DNA of 64,000 nucleotides from Mikania micrantha (Eukaryota > Streptophyta > Magnoliopsida > Asterales > Asteraceae), in the NCBI GenBank assembly GCA_009363875.1, contig CM018690.1, positions 33,051,445-33,115,444 of the forward strand. Direction: 5' to 3'. The notes beneath the pieces are model-generated. The model saw only the letters and a list, made by a program, of their open reading frames with translations. It had not been told where the DNA came from and ran no database searches. The translations under genes were made by a program, and so were the position numbers. Shown here in pieces: positions 33,329 to 44,723 of the stretch. How positions within the stretch are numbered: the first letter of the stretch is position 1; the number at the start of each line of letters is the position of its first letter.

Positions 33329-34751
33329 CATTACCAGCCAGCAAGAAGATGAGCAATTACAGACGATGGCCCAAAAAATACAAGACGGGGAGCAACTACC
33401 CCGGGTGCAGTGGAACGGGCGTTGGCTGGCCAGAAACAACCGAATCATTGTGGGGCAAGACCAGGCTCTTCGAAAGAAAATCGTGAAGCTTTGTCATGAC
33501 TCACCATGGGGGGGGGGGGGGGGGTCACTCAGGGGTCACTGCCACGGTACAAAGGATCAAAGGAATGTTTTACTGGAAGGGAGTCGCAAAATTGGTCAGG
33601 CAATTGATCAGGGAATGCGATGTATGCAAGCGGGCGAAACATGAAAATATAGCATCACCAGGACTCCTCCAACCCTTGCCGGTTCCTGATAGTTTATTCA
33701 CAGACATATCCATGGATTTTATAGGTGGCCTGCCCAAAGTAAAAGGAAGGGATACAATTTTCGTGGTGGTAGACAGGTTGTCTAAATACGGTCATTTCAT
33801 GGTGTTGAGTCATCCGTTTACGGCAAAGGAAGTTGCACAGGTTTTCTTGGACGGGGTATATCGGTTACATGGGTGCCCAGCTTCCGTTGTCTCGGACCGA
33901 GACCCGATCTTCTTGAGTACGTTTTGGAAAGAGTTTTTGGCCTTGCAAGGGGTGGAGTCCAAATTATCCACGGCGTACCATCCGCAAACCGATGGTCAGA
34001 CCGAGGTGGTGAACCGATGTTTGGAATGCTATTTAAGGTGCATGGTGATGGAGCGGCCGCATACGTGGGTTAAATGGGTGGCCTTGGCTGAATGGTGGTA
34101 TAACACAACCTTCCATTCGTCTATAGGAATGACCCCCTTCCAAGCATTATATGGGTTTCCTCCACCTTTACACATCCCTTATCTTCCCAAGGATTCAGCT
34201 GATAAAGAGGTAGATGAAGTCATGAGGGATAGGGAGGCAACCATTACGGTTTTGAAACAAGTCCTACTAAAAGCCCAAAATCGGATGAAGCAACAAGCCG
34301 ATAAGCATCGCACGGATCGGGAGTATGAAGTGGGAATGTGGGTCTATTTAAAACTTCAACCTTACATGCAGAATACATTACGGGTAATTAAGCATTCCAA
34401 ATTAACACGAAAGTACTTTGGGCCCTTCTTGATAGTGAGTAAGGTGGGAAAGGTGGCGTATCGTTTGGATTTACCCAATGAATCACAGATTCATCCGGTT
34501 TTCCATGTGTCATTATTAAAACCGGCCAGTGGACCACCCGACAAGGTGATACCCTTTCCGATGGATGCGAGGTTCTGTTTGAAGCCATGGAAGATAATTG
34601 ACAGAAGGTTGGTAAAGAGAGGTAGCAGGGCAGCCATGAAGATTTTGGTCAGTGGGAAGGGCAATCGGTTCAGGAAGCCACGTGGGAGTTTTTGGACGAG
34701 ATGAAGACACGTTTTCCGGATTTCAAGGATTGGGTTGAAGGATCTTTTTGA
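33329..34751 (+). pseudogene. Gypsy integrase and chromodomain end
   Basis: After the solo LTR the pol frame continues (ITSQQEDEQLQTMAQKIQDG) through the integrase zinc domain, where a 17-G run (33508-33524) adds glycines and shifts the frame. The catalytic core follows (MDFIGG, VSDRDPIFLSTFWKEF, AYHPQTDGQTEVVN), then the GPFLIVSKVGKVAYRLDLP segment and HPVFHVSLLK. Near 34650 the frame shifts again, placing the chromodomain-like end (QWEGQSVQEATWEFL) in a different frame with a stop at about 34749. Confidence 0.88.
33508..33524. repeat. 17-base G homopolymer in integrase
   Basis: Seventeen G where related integrases have only two glycine codons (PWGGHSG). This is an expansion or a sequencing artefact. 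Confidence 0.9.
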
Positions 34752-34779
34752 GGACAAAAAGATGTTATGGGGGAAGTCT

Positions 34780-34978
34780 TGTTACGTGCGTTTTTTGTTT
34801 ATGTTTTTCTTGTTTACGTATATTTCATTGTTAAGGTTAGCATGGTAGATTGTTTATTCTTGAAGGTTTATTTTGTAATTTGAATTATTATTTAATGCAA
34901 TGCAAATTGAGGCTGGGAGCTTATCCAGACCTTAACCAACTTCCCTATCTTTTCGAAGATCTCTCTTCAACCCTATCA
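34780..34978 (+). repeat. Gypsy (Reina-type) 3' LTR
   Basis: 199 bp. Preceded by the purine tract ATGGGGGAAGTCT (34767-34779) and followed by the target duplication AAAAC (34979-34983). Confidence 0.95.
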
Positions 34979-35370
34979 AAAACTCACCGGAATTCAAAAA
35001 TCACTAGGAAAAGCGATGAAATTTCAAAAGTCATTGACACCGATTAACTTTGACACCAATTAACTAATTTAATTGTAAGTTAATTGGTGCATAGCAAAAA
35101 GTTAAAAACCATAACTGATTTAATTATTTTCAAAATACAAAAAAAAAAAAACGTTGACCAATTACTGATTTTTTGATCGACTAGCCAAAAGTTAATCGGT
35201 GCCTAGCTGATTAATCGTCCGACTAGGTTTTTTTTACAACCGTGCCTAAAAAGTGCAATGAAAGGCTGGGAATAAACAAAGGGAAGCGAGCATCATTGTT
35301 GGTTCAAGCGGAGCAAAAAATAAAAAGGAAGCTATAGATCTTTTATTCGATTGATTTAACGACATGCAAG

Positions 35371-35958
35371 TAGGCCTGTAAACGAACCGAACGAACACGA
35401 ACGCGAACACAAACACGAATACCTTAACGAACATGAATTTTGTGTTTGTGTTTGTTTATTAAGAAAATGAATATTTTCGTGTTCGTTTGTGTTCGTTCAT
35501 TAATAAATTAAACGAACTGTTCATGAACATAAACGAACACAAACGAACTAAAATAAATGAACAAACATAAATAGACATTTTTTTAACACCATTAAACAAT
35601 CATAAACGAACATGAACACTATTGAACAAACATAAACGAACACAATTGAACAAGTATAAATGAGCACAAACGACAAATCTCTTAAATGTAAATACATATC
35701 ATTCGTAAATTAGTCAGTTAACCGAACAAAAACTAACATTACATAGTTAACGAACATAAATAAACGAACGTAAATAAACGAACATAACCGAACTGTTCAT
35801 GAACATAAATAAACGAACACAAGGTGTGTTCATGTTCGTTAACGAACTCAAATTTTATGTTCGTGTTCGTTCATTTATTAAATAAACGAACATAAACGAA
35901 CTTCTTACCGAACAGTTCACGAACAGTTCATTAACTGTTCGGTTCGTTTACAGGCCTA
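35371..35958. mobile_element. hAT-type MITE with CGAACA(T)AAA-word interior
   Basis: Long perfect ends TAGGCCTGTAAACGAACCGA and its reverse complement. Perfect 8-bp duplication CATGCAAG (35363-35370 and 35959-35966). The interior repeats CGAACATAAA/TGTTCGTT words throughout on both strands. Confidence 0.94.
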
Positions 35959-35966
35959 CATGCAAG

Positions 35967-38124
35967 AGGAGCAACTTAAAATGAAGCAATACGTGAAAGT
36001 GTGAGAGGATCTGAAATTTTTTGTTTGCATCGATTAACCATTTATTAAGAGAATGGCGCGGTCAAAGCTTTGTTAAATAAAAGTGCAAAGGGGACCCTTT
36101 TTTTTTTGGTAAAATTTACTTTTTTTATTTTTATTTTTAATTAATGTAATGTTTTTTTATGGTTTTTAATTTTAATTAATGTTATGATATTGTTATTAAC
36201 TTAATTTTGTATTTTAAAAATAGTTTATTTAGTTATTTAACAAAATTATAAAAACTAAAATAAAAAGTAGTGGTAATTATTATATATATAAAAACTAAAA
36301 GTGAATGATAATGATGTGATAATGTGTCATGCTTAAATCTTATCTTATTATTATAATAGTTAATTTAAGTCATTGACACATGTCAATTTTTTTATATTTT
36401 TATTCATTCTCCATTAAATTAAATGATAATAATAGTTATATTCTCTAATTTATTAGATAGTTATAAACCTAATGACTAATGATATTATATATCTTTTACA
36501 TACTAAAAAATAGTTTTCATAAATTAAAAATGAAATCGTTTATTTATTAAAAAGCATATTTAAAAAAGTTTACAAAATATGAATTTTTTCTAACAAAATA
36601 TTTTTTTAGAAAATAATTATTTTAAATTTGTAATTTTAGGAAACATGAAAGTTTTATAAAAATAAGTTTTATTAAAAATAATTTTTCTAAACAAGTTTTC
36701 TTTAAAGTACATATCATTTCAGTTTTTAACACGTGTAACACATGAGATTTTACTAAACATTGAGATTTAACTTAGTGATGGAAAAAATGAAATATAATCG
36801 TTACATCCACCCCAAGAGAATATTAAAATGTAAAATTCAATGTATAACTTAAACAAGGTTTTGTTATTGTAATTAATCGAACAAAATGCATGAAGCTAAT
36901 GAGTATCTCTTTTTTCCCTTTATTATAAAAAAAAACATACAACGAACCGATATTAATGAATCAACCTTCTACAGATGTTTTGCGAAATCAAACGATTCCG
37001 TTAAGTTTGAGTCATGGTTGGAGAAGTCGCTAAGCGCTGCCAGGTCGGTTGACTGGGAAGTTGCGAGTACTCAACCTAGGCGGGGAGTACTCGGATATGA
37101 CAGTTTATATAGAAAATAATTTTTAGAAAATTATATATGTGTCAAATATCATAAGTTTACTACTATTTATAACATATAAAGTGAATATCAATAAAAATAA
37201 AAAAGATTCATGTTAACATCGACAATAAAACAAGTGAAAATCCTGTTTTCCAAGGCATTTCCAAGAAAAAAACTGAAAGTCAAACAATAATTGGTAAAAA
37301 AAACAATGAAAATCGGTGAAAAACAATGAAATTTGGTCAAAAATAGCCAAAATCGGTCAAAAAAGCGAAAATCCGAGTTGGACCGAGTTGCCCTGAGTCG
37401 GTCCGAGTAGGCCGAATACATCCGAGTTGGACCATGTCCGAGTACAGAGGGTCGACTTGCAAGAAATCGCTTCGAAAGGTAGCCGGTTCCCGAGTACTCG
37501 GCCGAGGAGGCCGAGTTTTACAACACTGGTTTGAATCGACTTACGATTATCTAAATTTAACCTACACTAATCACGCTAATCAGTTTTAAAAACAAACATA
37601 TCTACTATCTTAATTTTTAAACCCAAGGAAATTCAATTTTCCAGACAAAGCTTTTTATTTAAAAAATAATAATAAAAATGAACAATAACTCATAGTCGAT
37701 GATCAACCCTCATGAGTAGGACATCACAACAAAAAAAATGAAAAAGAAAAAAGAAAAAAGAATTGGCAGTAGTTAAAAGCATATTGATTTGACACATGAG
37801 CTCCAAGGCTCACCAATCGCACTTTCAGTTGTGATTTAGGTTAGGTGAAGGGCGGTGAGTGGAGAAGACGAGGATGGTTTGTGTGTATTTATTATTTTTA
37901 ATAATATTAATAATGAATTACAAATTGCTCCATCTTAAGAAATTATCATAAAAGAACTGACATTAATTTAATAACTTGGACTGTTATGCAACTACCATAC
38001 CTATAAAAATATTCCATATATATAGGAAATGAAAGTAAAAATAACTCACTAAATGTGAAATAGTCTGAAATAACCTACCAAGATCAAGTCAAATTTTTGA
38101 TATTTTTTAAACATTATCGTAAAC
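35967..38124. other. AT-rich intergenic DNA, no gene; GAGTACTCGG-word fragment at 37000-37510
   Basis: No coding region is supported. GAGTACTCGG, CCGAGT and related words occur at 37060-37095 and 37370-37515 on both strands, again resembling a word-iterated element, but terminal repeats were not found. Confidence 0.4.
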
Positions 38125-39230
38125 ACATCTAAAACACTTTTTTATTTTATAAGTTTGCATAAATTTATCACCGTTTGAAAGTTAACGTTGTTGTAACTTT
38201 TGGGTAAAAAACACTTACAATGTTGTAAGTTAAAAATTTACAACGATGTTAACCACTACAAGAAAAGCCAACTAAGGGGACAAAGTCAACAGCGACGACT
38301 AAAAGTCGTTCCTATAGAGTAGGCTATAGCGACGACATGTCGTCGCTATAGCTTAAAAGCACTTTTTCAGTTTTTTTAAGCTATAGCGACGACATGTCGT
38401 CGCTATAGCTGAAGGTGAAAAGGGCGCCTTTGAGCAATTAATTGGCGGTTTTTGTGAAAAAACTATAGCGACGACATGTCGTCGCTATAGCTGAAATTTA
38501 TTAATTTTTTATTTTTTTAATTTCTTTTTATCAGATTTCTAAGAGTCAAAAAAAAAAAAAAATTAATTAACCTATAACTTTGTTATGCTTGGTTGGTTGA
38601 TAAACAAACTTAAACTTGTTGTGCTTGCTTGTTTGGTTGATAACTTTGAGATGTAAACATGAATGTGAATGTATTTTTATGTTTGATAAAGTCTTATTTG
38701 CAGCAGGTTTGAAATGTTATGGTTGAATAAACAGGTTCAAAAACTGGAAATTACTGAAAACAAAAAAAAAATTTATTTTTTTTTGTAGGGCTATAGCGAC
38801 GACATGTCGTCGCTATAGCCCTATATTTGACTTTTGACCGTCACCTATAGCGACTATATGTCGTCGCTATAGATAATTTCGAAAAAAAAAAATTTTTTTT
38901 AAATAATTAACATAATAAAAATAAATCAAAAAAGAAAATGTGTCAGAGCTCTATAGCGACGACTTGTCGTCGCTATAGCCTTACCTATAGCGACGACATC
39001 TGTAGCGACGACTTTTCTGACCTATTGCGACTAACCTATAGCGACGACTGAACAGCGACGACATGTCGTCGCTATAACCTATAGCGACGACTTTTTGGGG
39101 CTATTGCGACGACTTTTGTCGTCGCTACAGGTGACTTTCCTTGTAGTGAACTTTCAAACGGTGATGAATTTATGTAAACTCATAAAATAAGAAATTGTTC
39201 TATATGTTGTTTAGAACACTTTCTTATTTT
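38125..39230. repeat. Older inverted-repeat element split by a CACTA MITE
   Basis: The left arm ends with CACCGTTTGAAAGTT (38170-38184). Its perfect inverse AACTTTCAAACGGTG starts at 39149, just beyond the CACTA element, and the match continues outward (ATAAATTTATC, CATAAAATAAG). The CACTA MITE therefore sits inside a pre-existing foldback element. Confidence 0.65.
38254..39148. mobile_element. CACTA (En/Spm-type) MITE rich in GCGACGAC palindromes
   Basis: Ends CACTACAAGAAAAG and CTTTCCTTGTAGTG, with a 3-bp duplication AAC on each side: the CACTA hallmarks. The interior contains at least six palindromes centred on GCGACGACATGTCGTCGC, plus half-site variants near the right end. 895 bp with no transposase. 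Confidence 0.92.
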
Positions 39231-39625
39231 ATGAGTTTTCAATTGAACATTGTTAAAAAAAAGGATGTTAAATTGAAAACCATTGTTACTTAAGAACTAA
39301 ATAAACCAATTTAGCCACAAATTTAAAAAGGTATAATAATAACTTCTCATATTTTTTAAAAAAAATTACTTTTATACTCCTTAAATCATTTGACTATAAA
39401 TATAGTTCTTTTATTTTTATAACTTGCTGGTTCTTATTAAATAAACCCTATATTATATTCAATTGTGAATCATTATTACTTGAGAACTAAAAGAACCATT
39501 TCTAGCCAGATGTTTAAATGGTATAAAAGTAACTTTCTCTAATTTAAAGGAAAATCACCCTTATATCCTTTAAATCATGTGACTATAAATATAGTTATTT
39601 TAATTCTTTACAATTGTTAATTAAA

Positions 39626-39664
<39 letters not shown>

Positions 39665-40270
39665 ATGATTGACTTATTATTTTAATTTTTTATAAATCAT
39701 GAATATTCCAAGTCAACCACCTTGGCTTAATCCCTATCATGTTAACACAGTCAGTCCATTAATAAGTTGGTAGATTTGAATAATGCCCCCATAATCCTTC
39801 TAGACAATGTTTTTTTTTTTCAATTATTCCTAAAATGCTATTATTTGATACTCCACTAACGACCACATCATGTTTTTTTAGAATGTATCCATTAAACAAT
39901 TCCAAATAATATATTCTACAATGATTAGGAGGTTATGATTATAACAAGACAATAATCTCGATAGTAAAGTTATTAATTTGTAAATAAATATGTATAAAAA
40001 AAATAGTTTACGTGTCAAATTTTATTGTCTAACCAATGTATAGCGCAACATTGATGGCGTACGATGCTTATTAGTTATAAATGCTCTCTCAAACAGTGAA
40101 GCACGACCAACTCAGGCTTTTTGGTGATACAAAGCATAGAGAAAATTTTGTGATTTTTCCTCAAGTGTGTATAAAAACTCTCATCTTATATCCGAACTTA
40201 TGATATTAAAAGTATAAATAATCATAAAGGAGAAAGCTACAAATAAACATAAATCAATATATATATATAT
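39231..40270. other. AT-rich intergenic DNA, no gene
   Basis: Contains a (TA)n microsatellite at 39630-39659 and a short one at 40257-40270. No coding region is supported. Confidence 0.5.
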
Positions 40271-41342
40271 AGGGCAAGATGTAAAAAATAACCCTCATTT
40301 TTTGCTACAACTACATAACCCATTTCAGCCAATCATAAACTTACACATAAGCATTTCATTAAAATATTAAAAAGGGCATCATAGTTATTTTACCCTTTAT
40401 AAGTTTTTCCCCCCTCTTTTTTAAACATTAATAACTTTTTTATAATATATTATTTTTTAAAAAAAATTGCACCATTATATTCGTCTCATTTTTCTCTTTA
40501 ATTCCGTTATAGTCTCGACTAATTTTTTTTACTTTTTTTTAAATGTCCTATATTTACATCATTGTAACGAACTTAAATATAACAAATTTATTTGAAATTT
40601 TTTTAAAAATGATAAATTACAGTGATGTAATTTACATTGACGTAATTTATCGTGACGTAATTTATATAGACGTAAAATTCGGTTTCGGTTTTTTTCGGTG
40701 AATTTGGTTTAAATTACAGTGATGTAATTTACATTGACAACAAATTAGTTTAAATTTTTTTCGAACAATGATAAATTACATCACTATAATTATCATTGTG
40801 AGAGAAAAAAATCAAACTAATGTGTTCTATTATATCACTGTAATTTATCATTGTAATTATCATTGTTAGAGAAAATAAAATAAAATAATGTGTTACGTCA
40901 CCGTTAATTATGTCATTGTAAATTACTTCATTTTGTGTTTACATTACTTCATTTTTTGTTACATTACTGTAATTTACCATTGTTAGAAAAAATTTCTAAT
41001 TAATTTGCTATCTTTAAGCTTGTTACAATGATGTAAATACATGACATCAAAAAGAAAAAAAACTAGTCGAGACTATAACGAAATTAAAGAGAAAAATGAG
41101 ACGAGTATAATGGTGCAATCTTTTTAAAAAAATAATATAGTATAAAAAAGTTATGAATGTTAAAAAAAAGGATAAACTTTACTTAAAAAACAAATGTCTA
41201 AAATGCCCTTTATATAAAAAAAGAAAAAAAAAGGAATCTGACACGTGTCACGATCCTATAAACTTACATTTTTAAAGTAACCATTGGATGATGGTTAATG
41301 GGTTGTAGCAAAAGATGAGGGTTATCAAAAATTCCATCCCCT
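40271..41342. mobile_element. Long inverted-repeat element in a TA microsatellite, 1
   Basis: The ends AGGGCAAGATG and, inverted, AGGGGATGGAAT lead into matching AACCCTCATTTTTTGCTACA-like arms. Inner arms 40470-40527 and 41058-41115 are nearly perfect inverses (TTAAAGAGAAAAATGAGACG). (TA)n lies directly outside both ends. The middle repeats GTAATTTACAT-type words. Non-coding. Confidence 0.72.
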
Positions 41343-41356
41343 ATATATATATATAT

Positions 41357-42679
41357 GGATTAGGTTCAAGTAAAAAGGATGAGATTGGTGAGAAGGGTGA
41401 GAAGGATTTTAGATTTGACAACTGGCATTACTCTAATTTTATTAAAAGGGTATTTTGATCATTGTGTTTAATGCTTCATGTCATTGTGTTTAATATTTTT
41501 ATTATTTTGTTTTATTTTTTATATCATATTGTCTTATTTTGTTATAGTTTTTTATGCATTAAATAAATTGTTCTTATTTATTTTTTATGTTTTATGTATT
41601 AAAAGTACATAATTGTGTTATTTTACCATTATGTTTATAAAACTTATAATTTTAAAAAACATAAATTGTTTTTATTTTTTGAAAAATACATTTCCGTCAT
41701 TGTATATATGTTTATGTCATTGTGTAATATATTCATCATTGTGTTTTATCGTCAGATTATTATGTAATATAATCATAATTGTGTGTTATGTTCAGGTTAT
41801 TGTGTAATATATTCATCATTGTTTTTTATCTTCAGATAATTGTGTAATATAGCATCATTGTGTCTTACATTCTAGTCATTGTGTAATAGTCATTATTTTG
41901 TTTTACGTTAAGGTCATTGTGTAATCTACGCGTCATTGTGTTTTACGTTCAGGTGATTGTGTAATATACACATTGTGTGTTATGTTCAGGTCATTGTGTA
42001 ATATATTCATCATTGTTTTTTATCTTCAGATGATTGTGTAATATAGCATCATTGTGTCTTACGTTCAGGTCATTGTGTAATAGTCATTATTTTGTTTTAT
42101 GTTAAGGTCATTGTGTAATGTACGCGTCATTGTGTTTTACGTTCAGGTCATTGTGTAATATACACATTGTTGTATTAAATGAATTTGTTTTGTTTTATAA
42201 TTATGATTTACATATAAAAAGTACGTGATTTTGTTGTTTCATCAATATTATTTTTTAAAGCTCATGAATTTATAAAAAAAATAGTTAGACACTACGACGA
42301 CAAAAAGAAACACTCACAAACAAAAAGACACAATAACAGACAATTAGACACAATGACACATTACAAATATAATATGTAGAGGAAAACGTTTTTTTTTTAA
42401 TTTTTTTATTTAACAATATTATACTCGTTATAAAGATAAAAAAAATGCTCGTTTTTTTGGTGTAATTTTTTTTAAAAAATAATATTATATATAAAAGTTA
42501 CGACCGTTTAAAAAAATGGGGGGAACATGATAAAAAGTCAACAAAAGTGTCTATGAATAAAATACCCTTTCACTAACTTTTTTAATACAACTTTGATCTC
42601 AACAATTAAATTATATATCTAATGGCCACAATTCTTCTCACACTTCTCACCAATCTAAGCCTTTTTACTATAACATCAC

Positions 42680-42681
<2 letters not shown>
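41357..42681. mobile_element. Long inverted-repeat element in a TA microsatellite, 2
   Basis: Left end GGATTAGGTTCAAGTAAAA and right end, inverted, GGGTGATGTTATAGTAAAA share AAAGG and ATTGGTGAGAAG blocks. (TA)n flanks both sides. The interior repeats CATTGTGTAATATA-like words about fifteen times. The right arm carries the same module as 9222-9320. Non-coding. Confidence 0.7.
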
Positions 42682-42728
<47 letters not shown>

Positions 42729-44723
42729 ATATATATATACTATATAATAAAAGAATAACAAACTTGGCACATGTCACTCCCATATTCATTTGTTATTAAT
42801 TTTTGACACTTGTCATTCTCACATTCATCTCTTGTTCAATTATATTATATTAACCATCTCTCCTATTTAATGTTAATTATTTTAAATAATTAAATGTAAA
42901 AATCATAAATCTTTTTATTTTAACAATTTATTATAAAAAATAATCATAATTAAGTTTCAATTATATCTTCTTTTAAAATTAAATTTATAATTTTTAAATA
43001 TTTATAATTCTTAATTGTTAATATTATCAATAACGATTGATATGATATCCAACATATAAAATTTTCATAAAACTACCGGTTGGCAACATGTTAAATTTAA
43101 TCATTTCATGTAAAATCATTTTTATGTATTTGTTAGTCATTGAAAAAAATTTAATAATTATGAAAATAATATTTTACCTTCTTGTACTATAAAAGAAGGT
43201 CGAATACAAATTACGTAATTATTAAACTTTATAATTGTTGTTTTACCAGCTAAAATATTTATCAATACATAGCATAATCATTTTATATTAAAATATTATT
43301 TTAATTTATAATCGCTAAATTATCAGTTTTAATTATTTAATATTTTATATTTATTCCGTGTAATACACGAGGTAATAACCTTGTGTGTGTGTAGATTAAT
43401 AATGATAAAAGCCTTTATGTTTGTTTATACTCTTTTTCTACTAGATGCCGGTAATTCCTTGTACCATATTCCTAGCCATAGTATGTAGATTGTGAAGAAG
43501 ACTATTTGACTTGACCCCTTCTTTACTTTTCCTTTTTTTTTATCAAAATTGGGGTGATGTTATTATATTGCTATTGTGAGATTGAAATGTCATAAAATGC
43601 ATTTGATTCTAATACAATTCACTTTGGACTCTAAACATTTAAGGCCTTTTAATATTGGATGCCCTAAGCTAACATTTAAGGCTTTTAATATTGGGTGCCC
43701 TAAGCTAGAGTTTTCTGTTTTACATAGTCGATCCGGTCATGTAAGAAGGCTGAAATTAATCATTTCAATAAGAGCATACGAAAAAGCACATATATCAAAT
43801 AAAATCTCAATAAACAATAGTCTATGAGAGAAACATTATTTTTTTAATTAAATAAAAAAATTGCTTCCAAAAGAAGCTAGTACAAACACTTGCATATAGA
43901 GAACACACGCATTTTTACTAGATAAAATATAACATGCTAGCAAAGCTAATATGCGACAGTTGAGTCACAAATATCCTAAATCACATGGACAAAGCTTAAT
44001 AGAAGCCAGGATGGTCCGGTAACCGCCCCTCTTTTGCCGTCTGTAGTGTTAATTTTTAAGGTTATTTTTTGTTTTAAGTATTTGTTTCATCCTCTCGCTT
44101 AAACCTTTTAATTTCCACTCATTTCAAAACGCTCAAGCTCCATCACTGTCAAATCATGTATGACAAACAAGCATGTAATTAAAGAGACTAACGTATCATA
44201 TAAAAAAAATAAAGAAAGTAAATATACAACCATAGAATCATATAATATGATTAAAGATAATATTTTCGCAACAAACTTTAGACATACTCGAATGTGACAT
44301 AAGGAATTAAAAGAATAACATTAATAATAATACTAATATGTTTGCGTAGGAGTGAAAAAAAATGGTGCACATCAACGGGTGGGTTCGCCGGTTCGACTCT
44401 ATAGTCTCTATGTGCACACATCACCAGTTTTGAATGACCCTGAAATGCCAGGGCGATCTTCTATACATTAATGAGAATTATAAACAATAACCATACATAT
44501 CAATTAAAAAAAAAAAAAAAAAAAAAGACATCATCATCAATAATAATAAACGCCATATTACTATTCGTAGAAACATCCTTGTCTTCGTGCATTGGTCCCC
44601 CCAAAACGTGTTAGCATCCTCTCACATTGATTGAACAAACATTCATGTCTGATGGTTGAGAATTATATAATCTTTTTGTTCAGAAAGTTGATAATTTTAG
44701 ATCCCAAACCCACAAATCCATAA
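42682..44723. other. AT-rich intergenic DNA, no gene
   Basis: Starts with a (TA)n(CA)n microsatellite (42682-42740). A short tandem duplication lies at about 43634-43707 (ATTTAAGGC ... TGCCCTAAGCTA twice). No gene is visible. The last part is the likely 3' flank of the minus-strand gene. Confidence 0.5.

Larger units (their letters stand above)
27416..34978 (+). mobile_element. Gypsy chromovirus-type LTR retrotransposon with short LTRs (probably Reina lineage)
   Basis: 199-bp LTRs (27416-27614, 34780-34978) start TGTTACGTGCG, end CCCTATCA, and differ at one position. A perfect 5-bp duplication AAAAC flanks the element. The order gag, protease, reverse transcriptase, RNase H, integrase is that of Gypsy, and the pol end carries a chromodomain-like segment (QEATWEFL). 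Very short LTRs plus a chromodomain suggest Reina. About 2.6 kb of the 7.6 kb is nested insertions: a hAT MITE (29906-30385) and a solo LTR (31219-33328). The coding region has several stops and frameshifts, so this copy is not autonomous despite its young LTRs. Confidence 0.95.

Noticed and set aside
36886..37119. A 77-codon open frame near the GAGTACTCGG words
   Set aside because: It runs into the repeated word region and has no family resemblance.
38254..39148. A cluster of operators or a phage-like attachment region suggested by the repeated palindromes
   Set aside because: CACTA ends with a 3-bp target duplication explain the unit as a transposon.
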